A stretch of DNA of 64,000 nt from Ustilago trichophora (taxonomy: Eukaryota > Basidiomycota > Ustilaginomycetes > Ustilaginales > Ustilaginaceae): NCBI GenBank assembly GCA_900323505.1, contig OOIN01000018.1, forward strand, positions 372,001-436,000, read 5' to 3'. Both the position numbers and the translations under genes were made by a program. The notes under the pieces were generated by a model that saw nothing but the letters and a program-made list of their open reading frames with translations, made no database searches and was not told where the DNA came from. Shown here piece by piece: positions 29,398-40,462 of the stretch. The first letter of the stretch is position 1. Every line of letters starts with the position of its first letter.

Positions 29398-30210
29398 TTA
29401 GAAAGCGTTGTCCGCGGGGTGGGTCTTGTCCTCAAAGTAAGGGGCAATCTGTATTTCATCGTAATATACATGTTTGTTAGTACGAAGACCTTCTTGCACA
29501 AATATTCGAGATTGATGAAGAATGGGAGGGACTTACGACGGGGAGCTTGATCAAGACATCCTTCTTGAAGAGGGGGACGCTCGACATGAAGAGCATAACG
29601 GCACCAGCGCCTGCACCGCCCCACAAGGCGAGGGTGGGGACCCACTTGAAGGCGGCAGCCGGGGTGCTATTCGCGTTCGATGCAGTTGCAGAGACAGATA
29701 GATGGAACGATGGCAAGATGGAGGATGTGGATCAAACGACGATTCGAGGGATTGTTGTTTGTGTGGAGTGCAAGAGAAGAGTGGAGGTGTACATTGGTCA
29801 GTATCGGAGTGTTGTCAAGCGCAGCAGCTTTCGGGAATGGCAGCTTTTTTATGGTTGTGATCCGTTTCTACGACGTTTGTTGTCCGAAGATTGCTTTAGA
29901 CGGGCTGCAGCTAGTAGCACTGGGAATGTGTGGATGTTGGGTATGCTATGTTGCAGTTGGCAGTCCCGCATCGTAGCACGCATGAGCTCGACACCACTAC
30001 GGACAGGTAACCACCATTTCAAAGCATGCGAATTGCTTTGTTTCTACTATGCCGGTTGTCTGCGGTCGAGAGATGCTATTTCTTTGGTGTAACCTCATGC
30101 GATCCGTACTGCAAGACCTCGATCGAATGATGTTTGCTGTCTACTTACAATCGGCCGACGTGGGGCTGGAAGGAAGGCTGGGCGCGGTAGGAGATGGGAG
30201 TCGGGCGCAT
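29398..30210 (-). CDS. QCR10: Cytochrome bc1 complex subunit 10
   Basis: Three exons on the minus strand: 30210..30149, 29666..29537 and 29448..29398, giving 80 residues with all junctions in frame. The protein starts MRPTPISYRAQPSFQPHVGR, continues FKWVPTLALWGGAGAGAVML and SSVPLFKKDVLIKLPV, and ends PYFEDKTHPADNAF. This is the pattern of fungal QCR10: a short matrix-side start, one transmembrane helix, then a conserved tail. It is a small accessory subunit of respiratory complex III that supports Rieske protein assembly. Donors are GTAAGT in both introns, which are 482 and 88 nt. The large first intron splits off 20 codons, so a plain open-frame search would miss the gene. Confidence 0.92.
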
Positions 30211-31899
30211 GTTGGGCTGTTTATGTGTACCAGTGATGGATAGGTGACTGTAGAGGTGGAGGAGACGATCAATGATAGCGACGACGACGACGATGACACT
30301 ACTCTGGCAGTTTTTGGAAGACTTGGACAGCTCCTTGGTTGCTGAGGTCTCGGAGAGGGCGCCAAATTATTCAAACCGTCCGGTTCCGAGCACGTTGTTG
30401 GCATCCGGCCGGTTGAGAGGGGTTTGATTTGAAATCGACAGTCGTTGTTAGAGTGTCAGCCTTTTAACTGGCGGCATGTTTGTTATCAAAAGATCGAACA
30501 GACGTTTCTCGCAAAAAGGAAAAGTCCAGATGTAAGACCGCCCAGTTTCACAAAAATAATATTTCCGGCAAGTTCGGGATGATGGGTGAACAAGGCCCTC
30601 TCGGAGCGGATAGGAAACTCGACCGAGTGATCTTGGAGCAATTGAAATCTAATCGCACCCTCTTCCATCCTCCTTCTTCTTCTTGAATGCTCAGACCACC
30701 CTTTCGGCAACATCCACAGTTTGCGTCAGGTTAAGGCGAGCCCACAACGAGGAGGAGGGTGACTCGAAAGCTGCAAAAGATGGCCGTGTGTGTGGGTGTA
30801 GAGCAGCATAGCAAGCAAGAAGAACGGAGCTGCAGAAGATAAGATGCTAAAATGGACCAATCACAGAGCGCGTTTTTGTCCATCTGTATGCCCACATCGC
30901 CTTCTCATGCAAGCATCGCAACGCACCGCGCTGGGTTGTGCGCAAGAATTCATCTTCCGAAGACTTCCAGGATTGCAGATGCTGATATGCTTCGCTGAGG
31001 ATGCAATGTCATTGTCGACACCACAGCCTTGAGGGAGCTCACAGAAGCTAGGAAGTACAGAATGGACAAGGTAGCTTGGAGTCAAGAGTGGTAGCGTTTC
31101 AGATGGAGGAAGGGAACGGGGAAGCTAAAAGAGCTTCTCGGCACTTTGAGAACGGCGTTGAAACTCTCTGTGAACGAGACAAGGCAAGCGAGACAAGACG
31201 ACGAGAAACGAGGGTCTTTGCGAAGAACTGAAAGCAAGCTACTGAGTAGCTGTTGGACTGAATGGGTGGGGTTTTGAAAAGATTGAGAAGAAATCGCATC
31301 TAATCTTTGACCTCTTTGCCGGCAAAAGCAGCGGTTCTCTTCCGCCTTTGAGTCTCGAGTTCGAAGAAAGCGGTTGTCGGCTAGAGCACAAGTATCGGCA
31401 ATCGGTGAATCCTCAGAACCTGATCTCCTCTTTCCTTGTTCTTGACAGAAACGAGTCAAAAGTGAGGTCTAAGTGTGTGGTCTACAGGTATTTAGCAATT
31501 CACGACAAGAAAGGGTCGGCCCGCGCTGGCCGGTAACAAAACTACACTTTTTCAGAAGGTCGAGTTTGCCGACCGTTTTGTTGCAAAGAAGAGAGCGGAA
31601 AAGAGCGGGAGCAAACTATTGCACGACCTGGCTTTCAAATCCGCAAGGCTCTGCTTGGTCGCTGAAAAGTACGGCGATAATTCACATGAGCTCCCCCTCA
31701 CAAAGGAACACGATGTTGTGTGGTGCACGATTCTGATTGGCAAGTGTACAGACTGTTATCTCTTCATCGTGGCATCGCATCGGTAATAGAGCCACGTAGG
31801 TTTGTCCTGTCGAAAAGAAGGCTTAACTCTCTCTCCACGGGGTCGCACCCCACTCTGGGGTTGAGATCAAAGTCCAGAAGAGCGTTGACCATGTTGCCA

Positions 31900-31904
<5 letters not shown>

Positions 31905-31934
<30 letters not shown>
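31905..31934. repeat. (AG)n microsatellite
   Basis: 30 nt of uninterrupted AG dinucleotides in the QCR10/glutamine synthetase intergenic region. Confidence 0.95.
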
Positions 31935-31935
<1 letters not shown>

Positions 31936-32120
31936 AACGCAAAACAGTAATAGATGGGTTCTGATTTGTGCGCCTCAACTCGTTGCTAAGTTACTCTGCA
32001 ATCGACCTTGGAGCCGCTCCCCACACTTTTGACTCTCTCCCCTCGGATGACAGCTGCTGCCGGCCAGCTGTACGATTCGGTCGGACCTTGTTCCTAAAGT
32101 CTTATTCCACAAGAGGGCAT

Positions 32121-32123
<3 letters not shown>

Positions 32124-32192
<69 letters not shown>
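32124..32192. repeat. (AG)n microsatellite, long
   Basis: About 69 nt of uninterrupted AG dinucleotides, the longest simple repeat in the window. It keeps several frames open and so creates false coding calls on both strands. Confidence 0.95.
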
Positions 32193-32194
<2 letters not shown>

Positions 32195-33252
32195 AGATCG
32201 AAAGCTCTGATCAACACCTCAACGCTGGTTTGCCATCGATCGCCGAAACATGGCCGATTGATGTGTCTACTGCTGAACATCGTAGAGCTCGTGTGACCAA
32301 TTTGTCCACTCCATCGACACCTGACAACCGAACCATGGCTCGATCTGTCCCACCGTTGGCCATGATCAACTCGAAGTGCGGTGTTGCGCGAGTGAAAGCT
32401 CTTCTTATTGTGTTTGTGTGTATGTGCGTCACTATGGCACCAAAGCGAGCAGCCGAACCAAAGCATGACAGGCACATTGAGGGTCGACGCAAGTGCGTCA
32501 GATCTGAACAAAATAGGTATTAGAGTTTGAAAGGGAGCGGGGGCAACCGCGGGGGCAGAGCGACGACAGAGCAAGAAAGCCAAGCCGGCAAACTGCCGAG
32601 CCTTCCCCGCTCCTAAACACCAAAAGTCCAAGGATTGGAAAAGGGTTTGAGTAGTGAGTGACATGGGCGTCGGGCTAAGCAGTCTAGGGCAACGGGGACA
32701 TCGTTCAGCCACACAAATTGTCAGGGACACAAGAAGGGCACCGGCCAGGGTTCGGCCCAGATGGTTTGAAACCGTGCCCCACCTCGATAGACTTGAATTT
32801 TGGGGCTCCTGGCCCATCTCACGCGAGCGAGCGGGCGGGGTTGGCAAAGACGACGCAAGAAAGGCTGGGTAAAGGTTACGAACGTGGGATGAGGGTTTGA
32901 GATGTCTGTTTCTACTGTACAGGACACACTTGGAAATTCTATTCAATAGTTGGAAAAATAAATTTAAGCGTAGAACTAAGTTTAGGAATGAAAATCATGA
33001 CGGTTGTGGTTGTTCGCTCCATGGGGTGCGATGCTGCAGCTTGAGATAGCCAAGACTCGATTCCAGCTGAAATCCAAAATCGCCTGTTGGTCCACATTGG
33101 GTGAAAACGGTTAAACGAGGCGAAAGGGCGAAATTGGGCAGATTCACGCAGACAAGTCGAATTGAGTCGAAAGATGGCCCGCCCGCCCGCTTTGCCCGTC
33201 ACAACGAACGGTCCGACTTTGGCCTGGCTGACTCGCCTTGCGCCCCTCGTAG

Positions 33253-33282
33253 CACACACACACACACACACTCTCTCTCTCC
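33253..33282. repeat. (AC)n followed by (TC)n
   Basis: About 18 nt of AC followed by about 12 nt of CT, some 200 bp upstream of the glutamine synthetase ATG; probably in the promoter or leader. Confidence 0.9.
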
Positions 33283-33478
33283 TCTGCCTTGGTCACCGCC
33301 TCACCGTGCAGCGTCGTGCTGCGTTATCAGTAGCGTATAGAATCCGACATCTCTATCTTGTCGTTCATTCTTGTACAACTTCTCCTTTCATCTCCAGAAC
33401 ATCGTTTCTACCTTTCCTCCTTTCACCATCATCCTCATCCCCTTCCAGTAGACCTCGTAGTCACTCACATCATTCACA

Positions 33479-35134
33479 ATGGCTGTCCCTTTCACCAAGA
33501 ACCCGGGTAAGTAGCCTTGGCTCATCCTTGTCGACCTTGCTTCCCTTTGGCGTTTTCGTGACGATCGCTGGTGACGGCATGTATGCCGCTGATGCTCTGA
33601 GCATGCGAACAAACATCCCTTAGCATGCTTTGCTTTGCGTGCTTCCGAGCTTCGCTGGCTCCAAGACGGTAGCGGTTTTTGCTGGCTCGTCTCTCGTCAT
33701 CATTGTGCGAGGTATCGCCTCTAGCAGTGACGACGAGCTCTGCCTCACCTCCACCGCTACAGCGAGCTGCAACCCGCTCGCTCTTTGCTGTCAACGGCAA
33801 TCTTCTATAGTCAGCATAGCCTCGCTGCTTTGTCTTTGCCGTCGTCAGCCGTCGCACATTTCCAGCCAAAACTCGTTTTTGCTTCTTTCTACATACAGAG
33901 CTGTTTCTGACCATTTTCATCCCATATGCTATCCTCTTTCCGTCCCAACAGGTCTCGTCAACCCCTACTTCGAGCTTGACCAGCGTGGCAAGGTCATGGC
34001 CGAGTACATCTGGATTGACGGCGATGGTAAGTTCCTCAAACTCACTTCCCGCACTCTGGCGACCTTGGCTATATCACCAACCAGTCGCCAGCCAACACCA
34101 GCATCTGCAGAATCACAATATTGACATTGTTGGCTACCCTCTTGCTGCATTTTACCTTTGGCGATACAGGTGAGATCCGTGGTAAGACCACCACCCTCGA
34201 CGGCCCCGTCAAGTCGCTCAAGGACCTCAAGGAGTGGAACTTTGACGGTTCCTCCACCAACCAGGCCCCCGGCGGTAACTCGGATGTCTACCTCCGCCCG
34301 GCCGCTTACTACCCCGACCCCTTCCGTCGTGGTGACAACGTCATTGTCCTCGCCGAGTGCTACAACAACGACGGCACCCCCAACAAGTCCAACTACCGCT
34401 ACCAGTGCAACAAGATCATGACCCAGGTTGCTGCCGAGAAGCCCTGGTTCGGTCTCGAGCAGGAGTACTCGCTCTTTGACATGGACGACCGCCCGTACGG
34501 CTGGCCCAAGGGTGGTTTCCCCGGCCCCCAGGGTCCTTACTACTGTGGTGCTGGTGCCGGCAAGGTCTTTGCCCGTGACCTCGTCGAGGCCCACTACCGT
34601 GCCTGCCTCTACGCCGGTGTCAACATCTCGGGTATCAACGCCGAGGTCATGCCTTCCCAGTGGGAATTCCAGGTCGGCCCTTGCGAGGGTATCGAGATGG
34701 GTGACCACCTCACCCTTGCCCGTTACCTCCTCATCCGCGTGGCCGAGGAGTGGGGTGTCAAGGTCTCGTTCCACCCCAAGGCCGTCCCCGGTGACTGGAA
34801 CGGTGCCGGTTGCCACACCAACTACTCGACCGACTCGATGCGCAAGGAGGGCGGCATGAAGGCCATCGAGGCTGCCATTGAGAAGCTCGCCAAGCGTCAC
34901 CACGAGCACATTGCCGTCTACGGTGCCGACAACGACAAGCGTCTTACCGGTAAGCACGAGACTGGCCACATTGGTGACTTCTCGTCTGGTGTTGCCAACC
35001 GTGGTGCTTCGATCCGAATTCCCCGTCACGTCGCAGCGCAAGGCTACGGTTACCTCGAGGACCGACGTCCCGCTTCCAACTGTGACCCTTACCTCGTCAC
35101 CGGTATCGTCGCTGAGACCACCCTCCTTCTCTAA
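33479..35134 (+). CDS. Glutamine synthetase, eukaryotic type II
   Basis: Three exons: 33479..33506, 33952..34026 and 34170..35134, giving 355 residues, the usual length of eukaryotic GSII. It ligates ammonia to glutamate using ATP in the cytosol. Motifs: [20 protein letters not shown] from residue 57 (beta-grasp/active-site edge), EQEYSLFD and [15 protein letters not shown] (metal and glutamate site), [14 protein letters not shown] (ATP/substrate loop), and [10 protein letters not shown] near the end. Introns are 445 and 143 nt with GTAAGT donors; the first one interrupts codon 10. The start context is CACAATGGC. Strong C-ending codon bias fits high expression. It converges on the lipase gene. 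Ammonia from the nearby amine oxidase is one possible input, by inference only. Confidence 0.97.
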
Positions 35135-35852
35135 GAAAGAGGAAGGAAGTCAGTAACGAAGTAGCCTTATCTCAAAACAGGGTTTCTTTTTCTTTGGCAA
35201 GGAGTGCAATTTGTCTAGAGGCACCCGGTCGAGCTCTGTGGAGAGGGAGGGTGATGTCGTAAAAGTTTTCCATATGTAGTTATTTTTGTTCTTGTTTATC
35301 GTATGCCCTTTTCCCGTCTGTCGATGTTTCGATGTTGCTTGTAAGTGTCTGTGAATGTGCTCGCGGATGAGCCTGGAGAAGCACTCGACGTCTCTGAGGA
35401 GGAAGGTCATCGCACTGCAAGGGTATCAAGAGGGAGGGGTTTCGATGAGGAAGGCATGGAACAAAGTACCGATGTCTCGCCTTGATCGAGTTCAAAGACC
35501 GATGTCGAACAAAATGCGCTCTTCAGGATCGCCATGCAAGGATGTGAGTGCAGAGAACATCATTCCTTCCATCCCTCTTCCAACCCTAACAACATTTCAC
35601 TCCTACACCCCCAACACAACCTTCACTACTCCATCAACCTCAAATCCTCACTACCCAATTACATCCCCCCGGAAAAATATAAACATCATACAGTCCTTCA
35701 ATCGACAAATGAAAATTATAAAAAAGACAGCGTCCATTAATTAAGATTGACTAGAGAATATATATCGTTGACCAGGCAATATTACATGATGATCAAAAGC
35801 GTACCAAAGTACATAAAGACGCACTCCACTTGCGATCGCTTTGCACAAAGAC
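35135..35852. other. Convergent 3' intergenic region
   Basis: 718 bp between the convergent ends of glutamine synthetase and the lipase gene. The part from about 35640 to 35770 is A/T-rich, as expected for shared 3' processing. No gene seen. Confidence 0.55.
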
Positions 35853-38615
35853 TCAATGACCCTCATTGTGCAAATGTCGACAGAGGCCAATCCAAAAGCG
35901 TTCCAGATCCGAGTATTCTTTTGGTTTTTGCTTCTTCTCATCCACCTTTTTCTGCTGCTGCTGCTGCTGCTGCGGGGCGGTGGTGGAATTGGCCTTGTCT
36001 TGTTGCTCCACCGCAGCAGCTGTGCGTGCTGCGACTTGGTGGGTGGAAAACGGAGCTGCATGAGGGGCAAGTGATGGTCGCGGAGTCTGGGTTGCGGCGG
36101 CGTCGACTTGGAATGTGCCGCTGTTGCCGCTAGTCTCGCCCTGAACTCTGCTGCTCGTGTCGGCCATGGCCAAGTTGACAGGACCGACATCGAGCGGTTG
36201 AGGAGCGTACAGCGTCAAGCCAGTCTCTTCAATGAGCTTATCGCGTCTCTGGGCGATAGCGCGACGTTCGGCGTTACCGGAAGGCAGACGATCCGAGATC
36301 CAGCTGGCGATTTCCTGGACCAGCGTGTCATCCTGATGCTGCGGATGGAACGACGACAGGGCAGGATGGTCCGAGTCGTTTTCTCCGTCTTGGTACTGTC
36401 GCACCTCGACACCGTCTCCAGCCTCATCTGCCGTCTCGGGGTCGCGCAGGGAGACGCCGTTCCAGCCTTCGGATTCGGCGAGCTCTTTGAACGATCGGAA
36501 TGCCGTCAGTGGCTGCTCGGCAATCGATGCGGTGTTGGTGGCGGTGGTGGAGGAGGAGGAGGAGGAGCTTGGCGCGGGAGCGTCCTTAGCATCTTTACCA
36601 GACTTGTCCTTGGACTTGGAGAAGAGCAGCCGGTTGATGTCGATCCAGCTCGACTTGGAGTCATCATTGGATTCCGTGGCCCGCTTGTCAGATTCTTGCG
36701 CTACCTTGCTTGGATAAGGCCTGCCCGTGGAAGGGTTGATGTTCTGCCTCCACCTGGGAGCGCCTCCTCCTCGCAGATCCCAGTGATCGCAGTTTTCCAT
36801 GACGCCAAGGAATTCGCCCCACTTGGCGCTCTCAACACTGACAAGGCCATCGTTGCCCTGGTCTGCACCACCGAGCGCGTCAGCACTCCCGTCGCTCTCG
36901 CCTCCCGCGGTTCTGGATTCGGCAGCGGCATCGAGGATGAGCTTGGGAAGCCACAATGGATGCCAGATGGCAAGACTGGGTGTACGCGAGGCAACACTAT
37001 AGTACTTGACACCTTCTACATTGGGAGTCCTTGGATTAAAGACCTCGTTCATGTACTTGGTGGAAAGCATGGCATATGCCGGAGTGTCGAGAAGCGACAG
37101 CATGTACGAGCTAAAGGATCCAGTGAGGGTCGAAAGCGAGCCGATGAAGGACGAAAGACCAAAGGGTAGCGAACCGTCTTCCTTCTTGCCTTCCTTGACT
37201 GCTTGCTTGACCTTGTCGGAAATGTCTGCAGTCGAATCGTTGCTGCTCTGAGACGTGAGGGAGCCTACAGCAGAAGAGGCAGCTGCAAACAAGGCTTCGG
37301 CTGTCGAGTCGTTGTCGGAAGCTTGCTTTGGCTCCTCGGCCTGGCTGGTCTTTACGGCTCTCTTGGGCAAGCTGCTCGAGCCTTCGAGGGGTTTGGGCCT
37401 CGTAAAGAGCGGGGACTTGAGCGTATAAGGCACCTTTGGTGTGCGCGTGGGTCGTTGCTCGCGATCGGCGAGGTGAGCCCGCTCGGCGCGTGCCTCTTCG
37501 ATGGCCTTTTCAATGTAGTCGTTGCCGATACCAATGTTGGCGTTGCACCAGTCCATAAAGGGGCTGCCTCGATGCGGTGTGCTGATAGTGGTCAAGCTGA
37601 TGGGCGTGTAGTCTTCGGGACTGGGACGGATATGGGTCAGAAGATGACGGACATCGAGACCACCCATGCTATGGGCAACAAAGTTGAGCTTCTTGCCACG
37701 AACACCCGCTTCGTCGCTGGTCAAGAACTTGTGGAGTGACTCGGCACGCTCCTGGATAGAGCCAGTAGGAGGCACGCCGTGGACGAGCACATCGACGCCC
37801 ATCTTCTTGCGGAGGATGTCGAGCGTCTTGGCCCAGTAATGGATCTCCAAGCCGAGGAAGGGACCACGGACGTCAAAGCCGTAGAGGCCGTGACAGAGTA
37901 CGATGGGATGGCGGGGCAGGACGATGGGGTCATAGATCTGAGGATCTTGCATGACGCTGTGAATTCGACCTGCGCCACGAGCACGATGTCGGCCATGCAA
38001 GTGTGCATCTTGATGAGAGGATTTATGCTCGGATTGTTGCTCCGAGGCTCTGAGCAAGGAAGCCAGAGTGTTTGCTAGACGGTCAAGCCAGGTGTTGGAT
38101 CTGGGTTGCGGATGGGTCAAAGAGCTGAGCGAGGCTCTTGCAGCAGTGGATTGTAAGTCATTGGCTAGCAGATTGGTAGAGCCGGATTTGTGCAAAGAGA
38201 TAGAGGGCCGACGATGAGGTGATGTTGTTGGACGAGCCGAAGTGTGGACGCTTCTAAGCACTGCCGCTTTGCGAGGCACACCGGAGATACTGTGGATGGT
38301 AGCTGCTGGTCGTGTTGGATTGTCAACCAGATTGAGGATGTGCCGGGTGGTATCAGGTGTGGCTGGCGACGACGAGCGGGATGCTGTGGATGATGTGACG
38401 GGTCGATTTGGTGGTACGGGCGAGGAGCAAGAGTAGGCGGCGAGCCAGCAGATGAGAGCGAGAACACCTGCTCTGGAACGCAAGAGCGAGTTGGTGTTGG
38501 CGACACTGCGAGAGCACTCGGCGCTGCGACTGACTCCGTCGATGGAGGACTGGAATCGCTCTGTGAGTAAAGAGCGCATGGTGGCGTCCATGGCAGCAGT
38601 GTTGCGCTGCAGCAT
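35853..38615 (-). CDS. Lipase-type alpha/beta hydrolase
   Basis: 920 residues from the ATG at 38615; a second ATG at 38591 (codon 9) has an equally good context. The first 220 residues are Ser/Ala/Arg-rich with a hydrophobic stretch (AGVLALICWLAAYSCSS) near residue 50 that could be a membrane anchor or targeting segment. The hydrolase starts at about residue 237 with HPIVLCHGLYGFD (oxyanion-hole region) and has the nucleophile elbow AHSMGG with Ser316, then TISTPHRGSPFMDW. This layout is like fungal Tgl2-type triacylglycerol lipases. Long Ser-rich and acidic inserts split the domain. Near the C-terminus is a Gln run (from a CTG/CAG repeat at about 35950-35970), followed by ERFWIGLCRHLHNEGH. 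Substrate and location are inferred from the family only. Confidence 0.88.
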   Translation of the reverse strand: MLQRNTAAMDATMRSLLTERFQSSIDGVSRSAECSRSVANTNSLLRSRAGVLALICWLAAYSCSSPVPPNRPVTSSTASRSSSPATPDTTRHILNLVDNPTRPAATIHSISGVPRKAAVLRSVHTSARPTTSPHRRPSISLHKSGSTNLLANDLQSTAARASLSSLTHPQPRSNTWLDRLANTLASLLRASEQQSEHKSSHQDAHLHGRHRARGAGRIHSVMQDPQIYDPIVLPRHPIVLCHGLYGFDVRGPFLGLEIHYWAKTLDILRKKMGVDVLVHGVPPTGSIQERAESLHKFLTSDEAGVRGKKLNFVAHSMGGLDVRHLLTHIRPSPEDYTPISLTTISTPHRGSPFMDWCNANIGIGNDYIEKAIEEARAERAHLADREQRPTRTPKVPYTLKSPLFTRPKPLEGSSSLPKRAVKTSQAEEPKQASDNDSTAEALFAAASSAVGSLTSQSSNDSTADISDKVKQAVKEGKKEDGSLPFGLSSFIGSLSTLTGSFSSYMLSLLDTPAYAMLSTKYMNEVFNPRTPNVEGVKYYSVASRTPSLAIWHPLWLPKLILDAAAESRTAGGESDGSADALGGADQGNDGLVSVESAKWGEFLGVMENCDHWDLRGGGAPRWRQNINPSTGRPYPSKVAQESDKRATESNDDSKSSWIDINRLLFSKSKDKSGKDAKDAPAPSSSSSSSTTATNTASIAEQPLTAFRSFKELAESEGWNGVSLRDPETADEAGDGVEVRQYQDGENDSDHPALSSFHPQHQDDTLVQEIASWISDRLPSGNAERRAIAQRRDKLIEETGLTLYAPQPLDVGPVNLAMADTSSRVQGETSGNSGTFQVDAAATQTPRPSLAPHAAPFSTHQVAARTAAAVEQQDKANSTTAPQQQQQQQKKVDEKKQKPKEYSDLERFWIGLCRHLHNEGH

Positions 38616-40462
38616 GATGTACGACGTGGGCAAAGGGGTGTAGTGTTTGGTGGTAGAGTGTTGGTACGCTGCTCCTCCGATGAGCTTATGGTTGAGGCTT
38701 TACAACATCCGAGTTGTTGTGACCCGCCAGAGGAGCTTGAATGGAAGGGGGAGGAGAGAGCTACCGCCACCGTGTCGGACTGGGCTTTGTACGATTGAAA
38801 CGCAACTCGAGCTGACGAGTCGAGTGGATAGTGGGTGGAGTGCGTGAAGATGGGAGTTGGGAGAAGAGTAGGATGAGGTTAGTGGCAGAGATGTGATGGG
38901 TTGTGCAAAGTCATCATGATGCTGTGTGGGGATAGTCAAGAGTGACACTCTCGGACTGAGGATCCACGTTCAAAGTGGAGCAGTTTTGGCTCATTGGCTC
39001 AAAAGAGAGTTGTGAGTTGGTTTGCTTTTGTTAGCTCGGCTGTTGGCGGGCGGCTTGTGATTTTAGAGCTGCTTTCAGCGCAGATGAGCGGTACAGTACA
39101 GTACTGTACTGTACTGTACAGTACTGTATGTGTGATTGTGAAATTGGATGTGAGATGGAATAATTTTGGGGCTGGCTCAACTTGACTTCTTGTGTGTCTC
39201 TGTTACTTTCGGCCACCTCTCCGCCCAAGTTGATATTGCCACTCAAAACAAAGTGTCACGAGAAAGGGTGGCTCCTCTTGGCCCCTATTGTTGGTCCTTG
39301 CCTTTGCCCGTCTTGGCTGCTCTGTGAGGAGAAACAAAGGATCGACACGGACACGTTCCCGCTCGAAAATTCACCGTTGAGTGCAAGCCTGAAAACGTGG
39401 GAGCCTCGCAGCTCAAAGCTCTACCCACCCGATCCTTTGGATAACCTCTTTCAACACATACTAGGCAGCGCTTAATTGATACTGAGCAAAGCACTCACTT
39501 TGCATCGCAACCTGTTTGGTCTTGTGGTCCGTCGTACAAGACTACATACATACTGTACTTGCTGTGCTGTGCTAAGGGCTGAGCTGGATAAATTCACCGT
39601 TCGTCGAACAACACGGCTTTGTTGGGGTTCCAAGAGGAAAAAGCGGCCACGTCGCCAGTCAAAGTCAAAGTCAAAACACAGCCCAGCACATCGTGTGCGT
39701 CACTGCCCCTCTTCGTCCAACGTCACTTTTACACAACTCAGCGTCAACTGTGCATGACTGACTGACCTTGAATCTAGGGTAGAGACCCTTCCTTGAGCCA
39801 AAACAAGGCCTCAACCCTGCTAGATCATGTCTCACTCGGCTTCTGCGACTCATCACAGTACAGACATCCTGGCTCAGGTTACTGCACTTGCGCATGTTCG
39901 GTGGCATCAACATGTACTGTATGGTCACGAGACACAAACCTGTTTGTAATGGTAGAAATGCGATACTGTATTGTGATAGGAGCAACATGATCAGGTCTCA
40001 CCCCTAATAGAACCTCGGCATAGTCCGACGTCGATCTCCTTCAGCCCCGCAAAAGTGCACAAAGCATCCTGTCTTGACGCAGCAAATGGTCGCTTTCAAT
40101 CCAGAGCGTCAAGCAGAACTCGACCCATGGTGAACAAGGCCATGGGTGCCAGTTGTTTATCCATACTCAATAGGTGCTCGCGGTGACGTCTGTCCTAGAA
40201 GCGTGAACTTTTGCAAAGATGTTAGACCGTAGACGTGAAATTTATTCGAAATAGTAATGACAAATGCTCATGTCATTCGTAAAAAGCTGGCCTCGCCAAA
40301 AGGGCTTTAAGAAGAAGAAAAGCTCGACAGCGATTCCAGAACAGCAGATGATGCCAAAGCTACTCAGTAACCTTGTATCCAACCTTGAGAGCATTCACTA
40401 CCATCATCATTTCACCCGCTCGATCAGCAACAGCGGTCCGACTCACCTCCATCACCATTCAA
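38616..40462. other. Divergent intergenic region with palindromic TACTGTA cluster
   Basis: 1.85 kb between the lipase gene (minus) and the uL3m gene (plus). No coding segment recognised. It contains a dense GTACAGTAC/GTACTGTAC palindrome cluster at 39091-39128 and further TACTGTA copies near 39551, 39914 and 39964. Confidence 0.5.
39091..39128. repeat. Compound palindrome built from GTACTGTAC units
   Basis: About 38 nt made only of overlapping GTACAGTAC and GTACTGTAC units. It holds a perfect 22-nt palindrome at 39092-39113 and the 12-mer TACTGTACAGTA at 39112-39123. It could form a hairpin or bind a dimeric regulator. It lies about 480 bp upstream of the lipase start. Confidence 0.9.

Larger units (their letters stand above)
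30211..33478. other. Gene-free divergent intergenic region with microsatellites
   Basis: 3.3 kb between QCR10 (minus) and glutamine synthetase (plus). No conserved coding segment recognised on either strand. It contains two long (GA)n tracts and an (AC)n/(TC)n tract near the glutamine synthetase leader. The last 150 bp are C/T-rich, as in a leader. Confidence 0.5.

Noticed and set aside
32119..32946. Long open frames over the GA repeat on both strands (Arg-Glu and Ser-Leu runs)
   Set aside because: Dinucleotide repeats lack stops in most frames; flanking sequence has no domain.
33965..35041. 358-codon open frame antisense to glutamine synthetase
   Set aside because: Same cause; repetitive Val/Gly/Thr composition and no domain.
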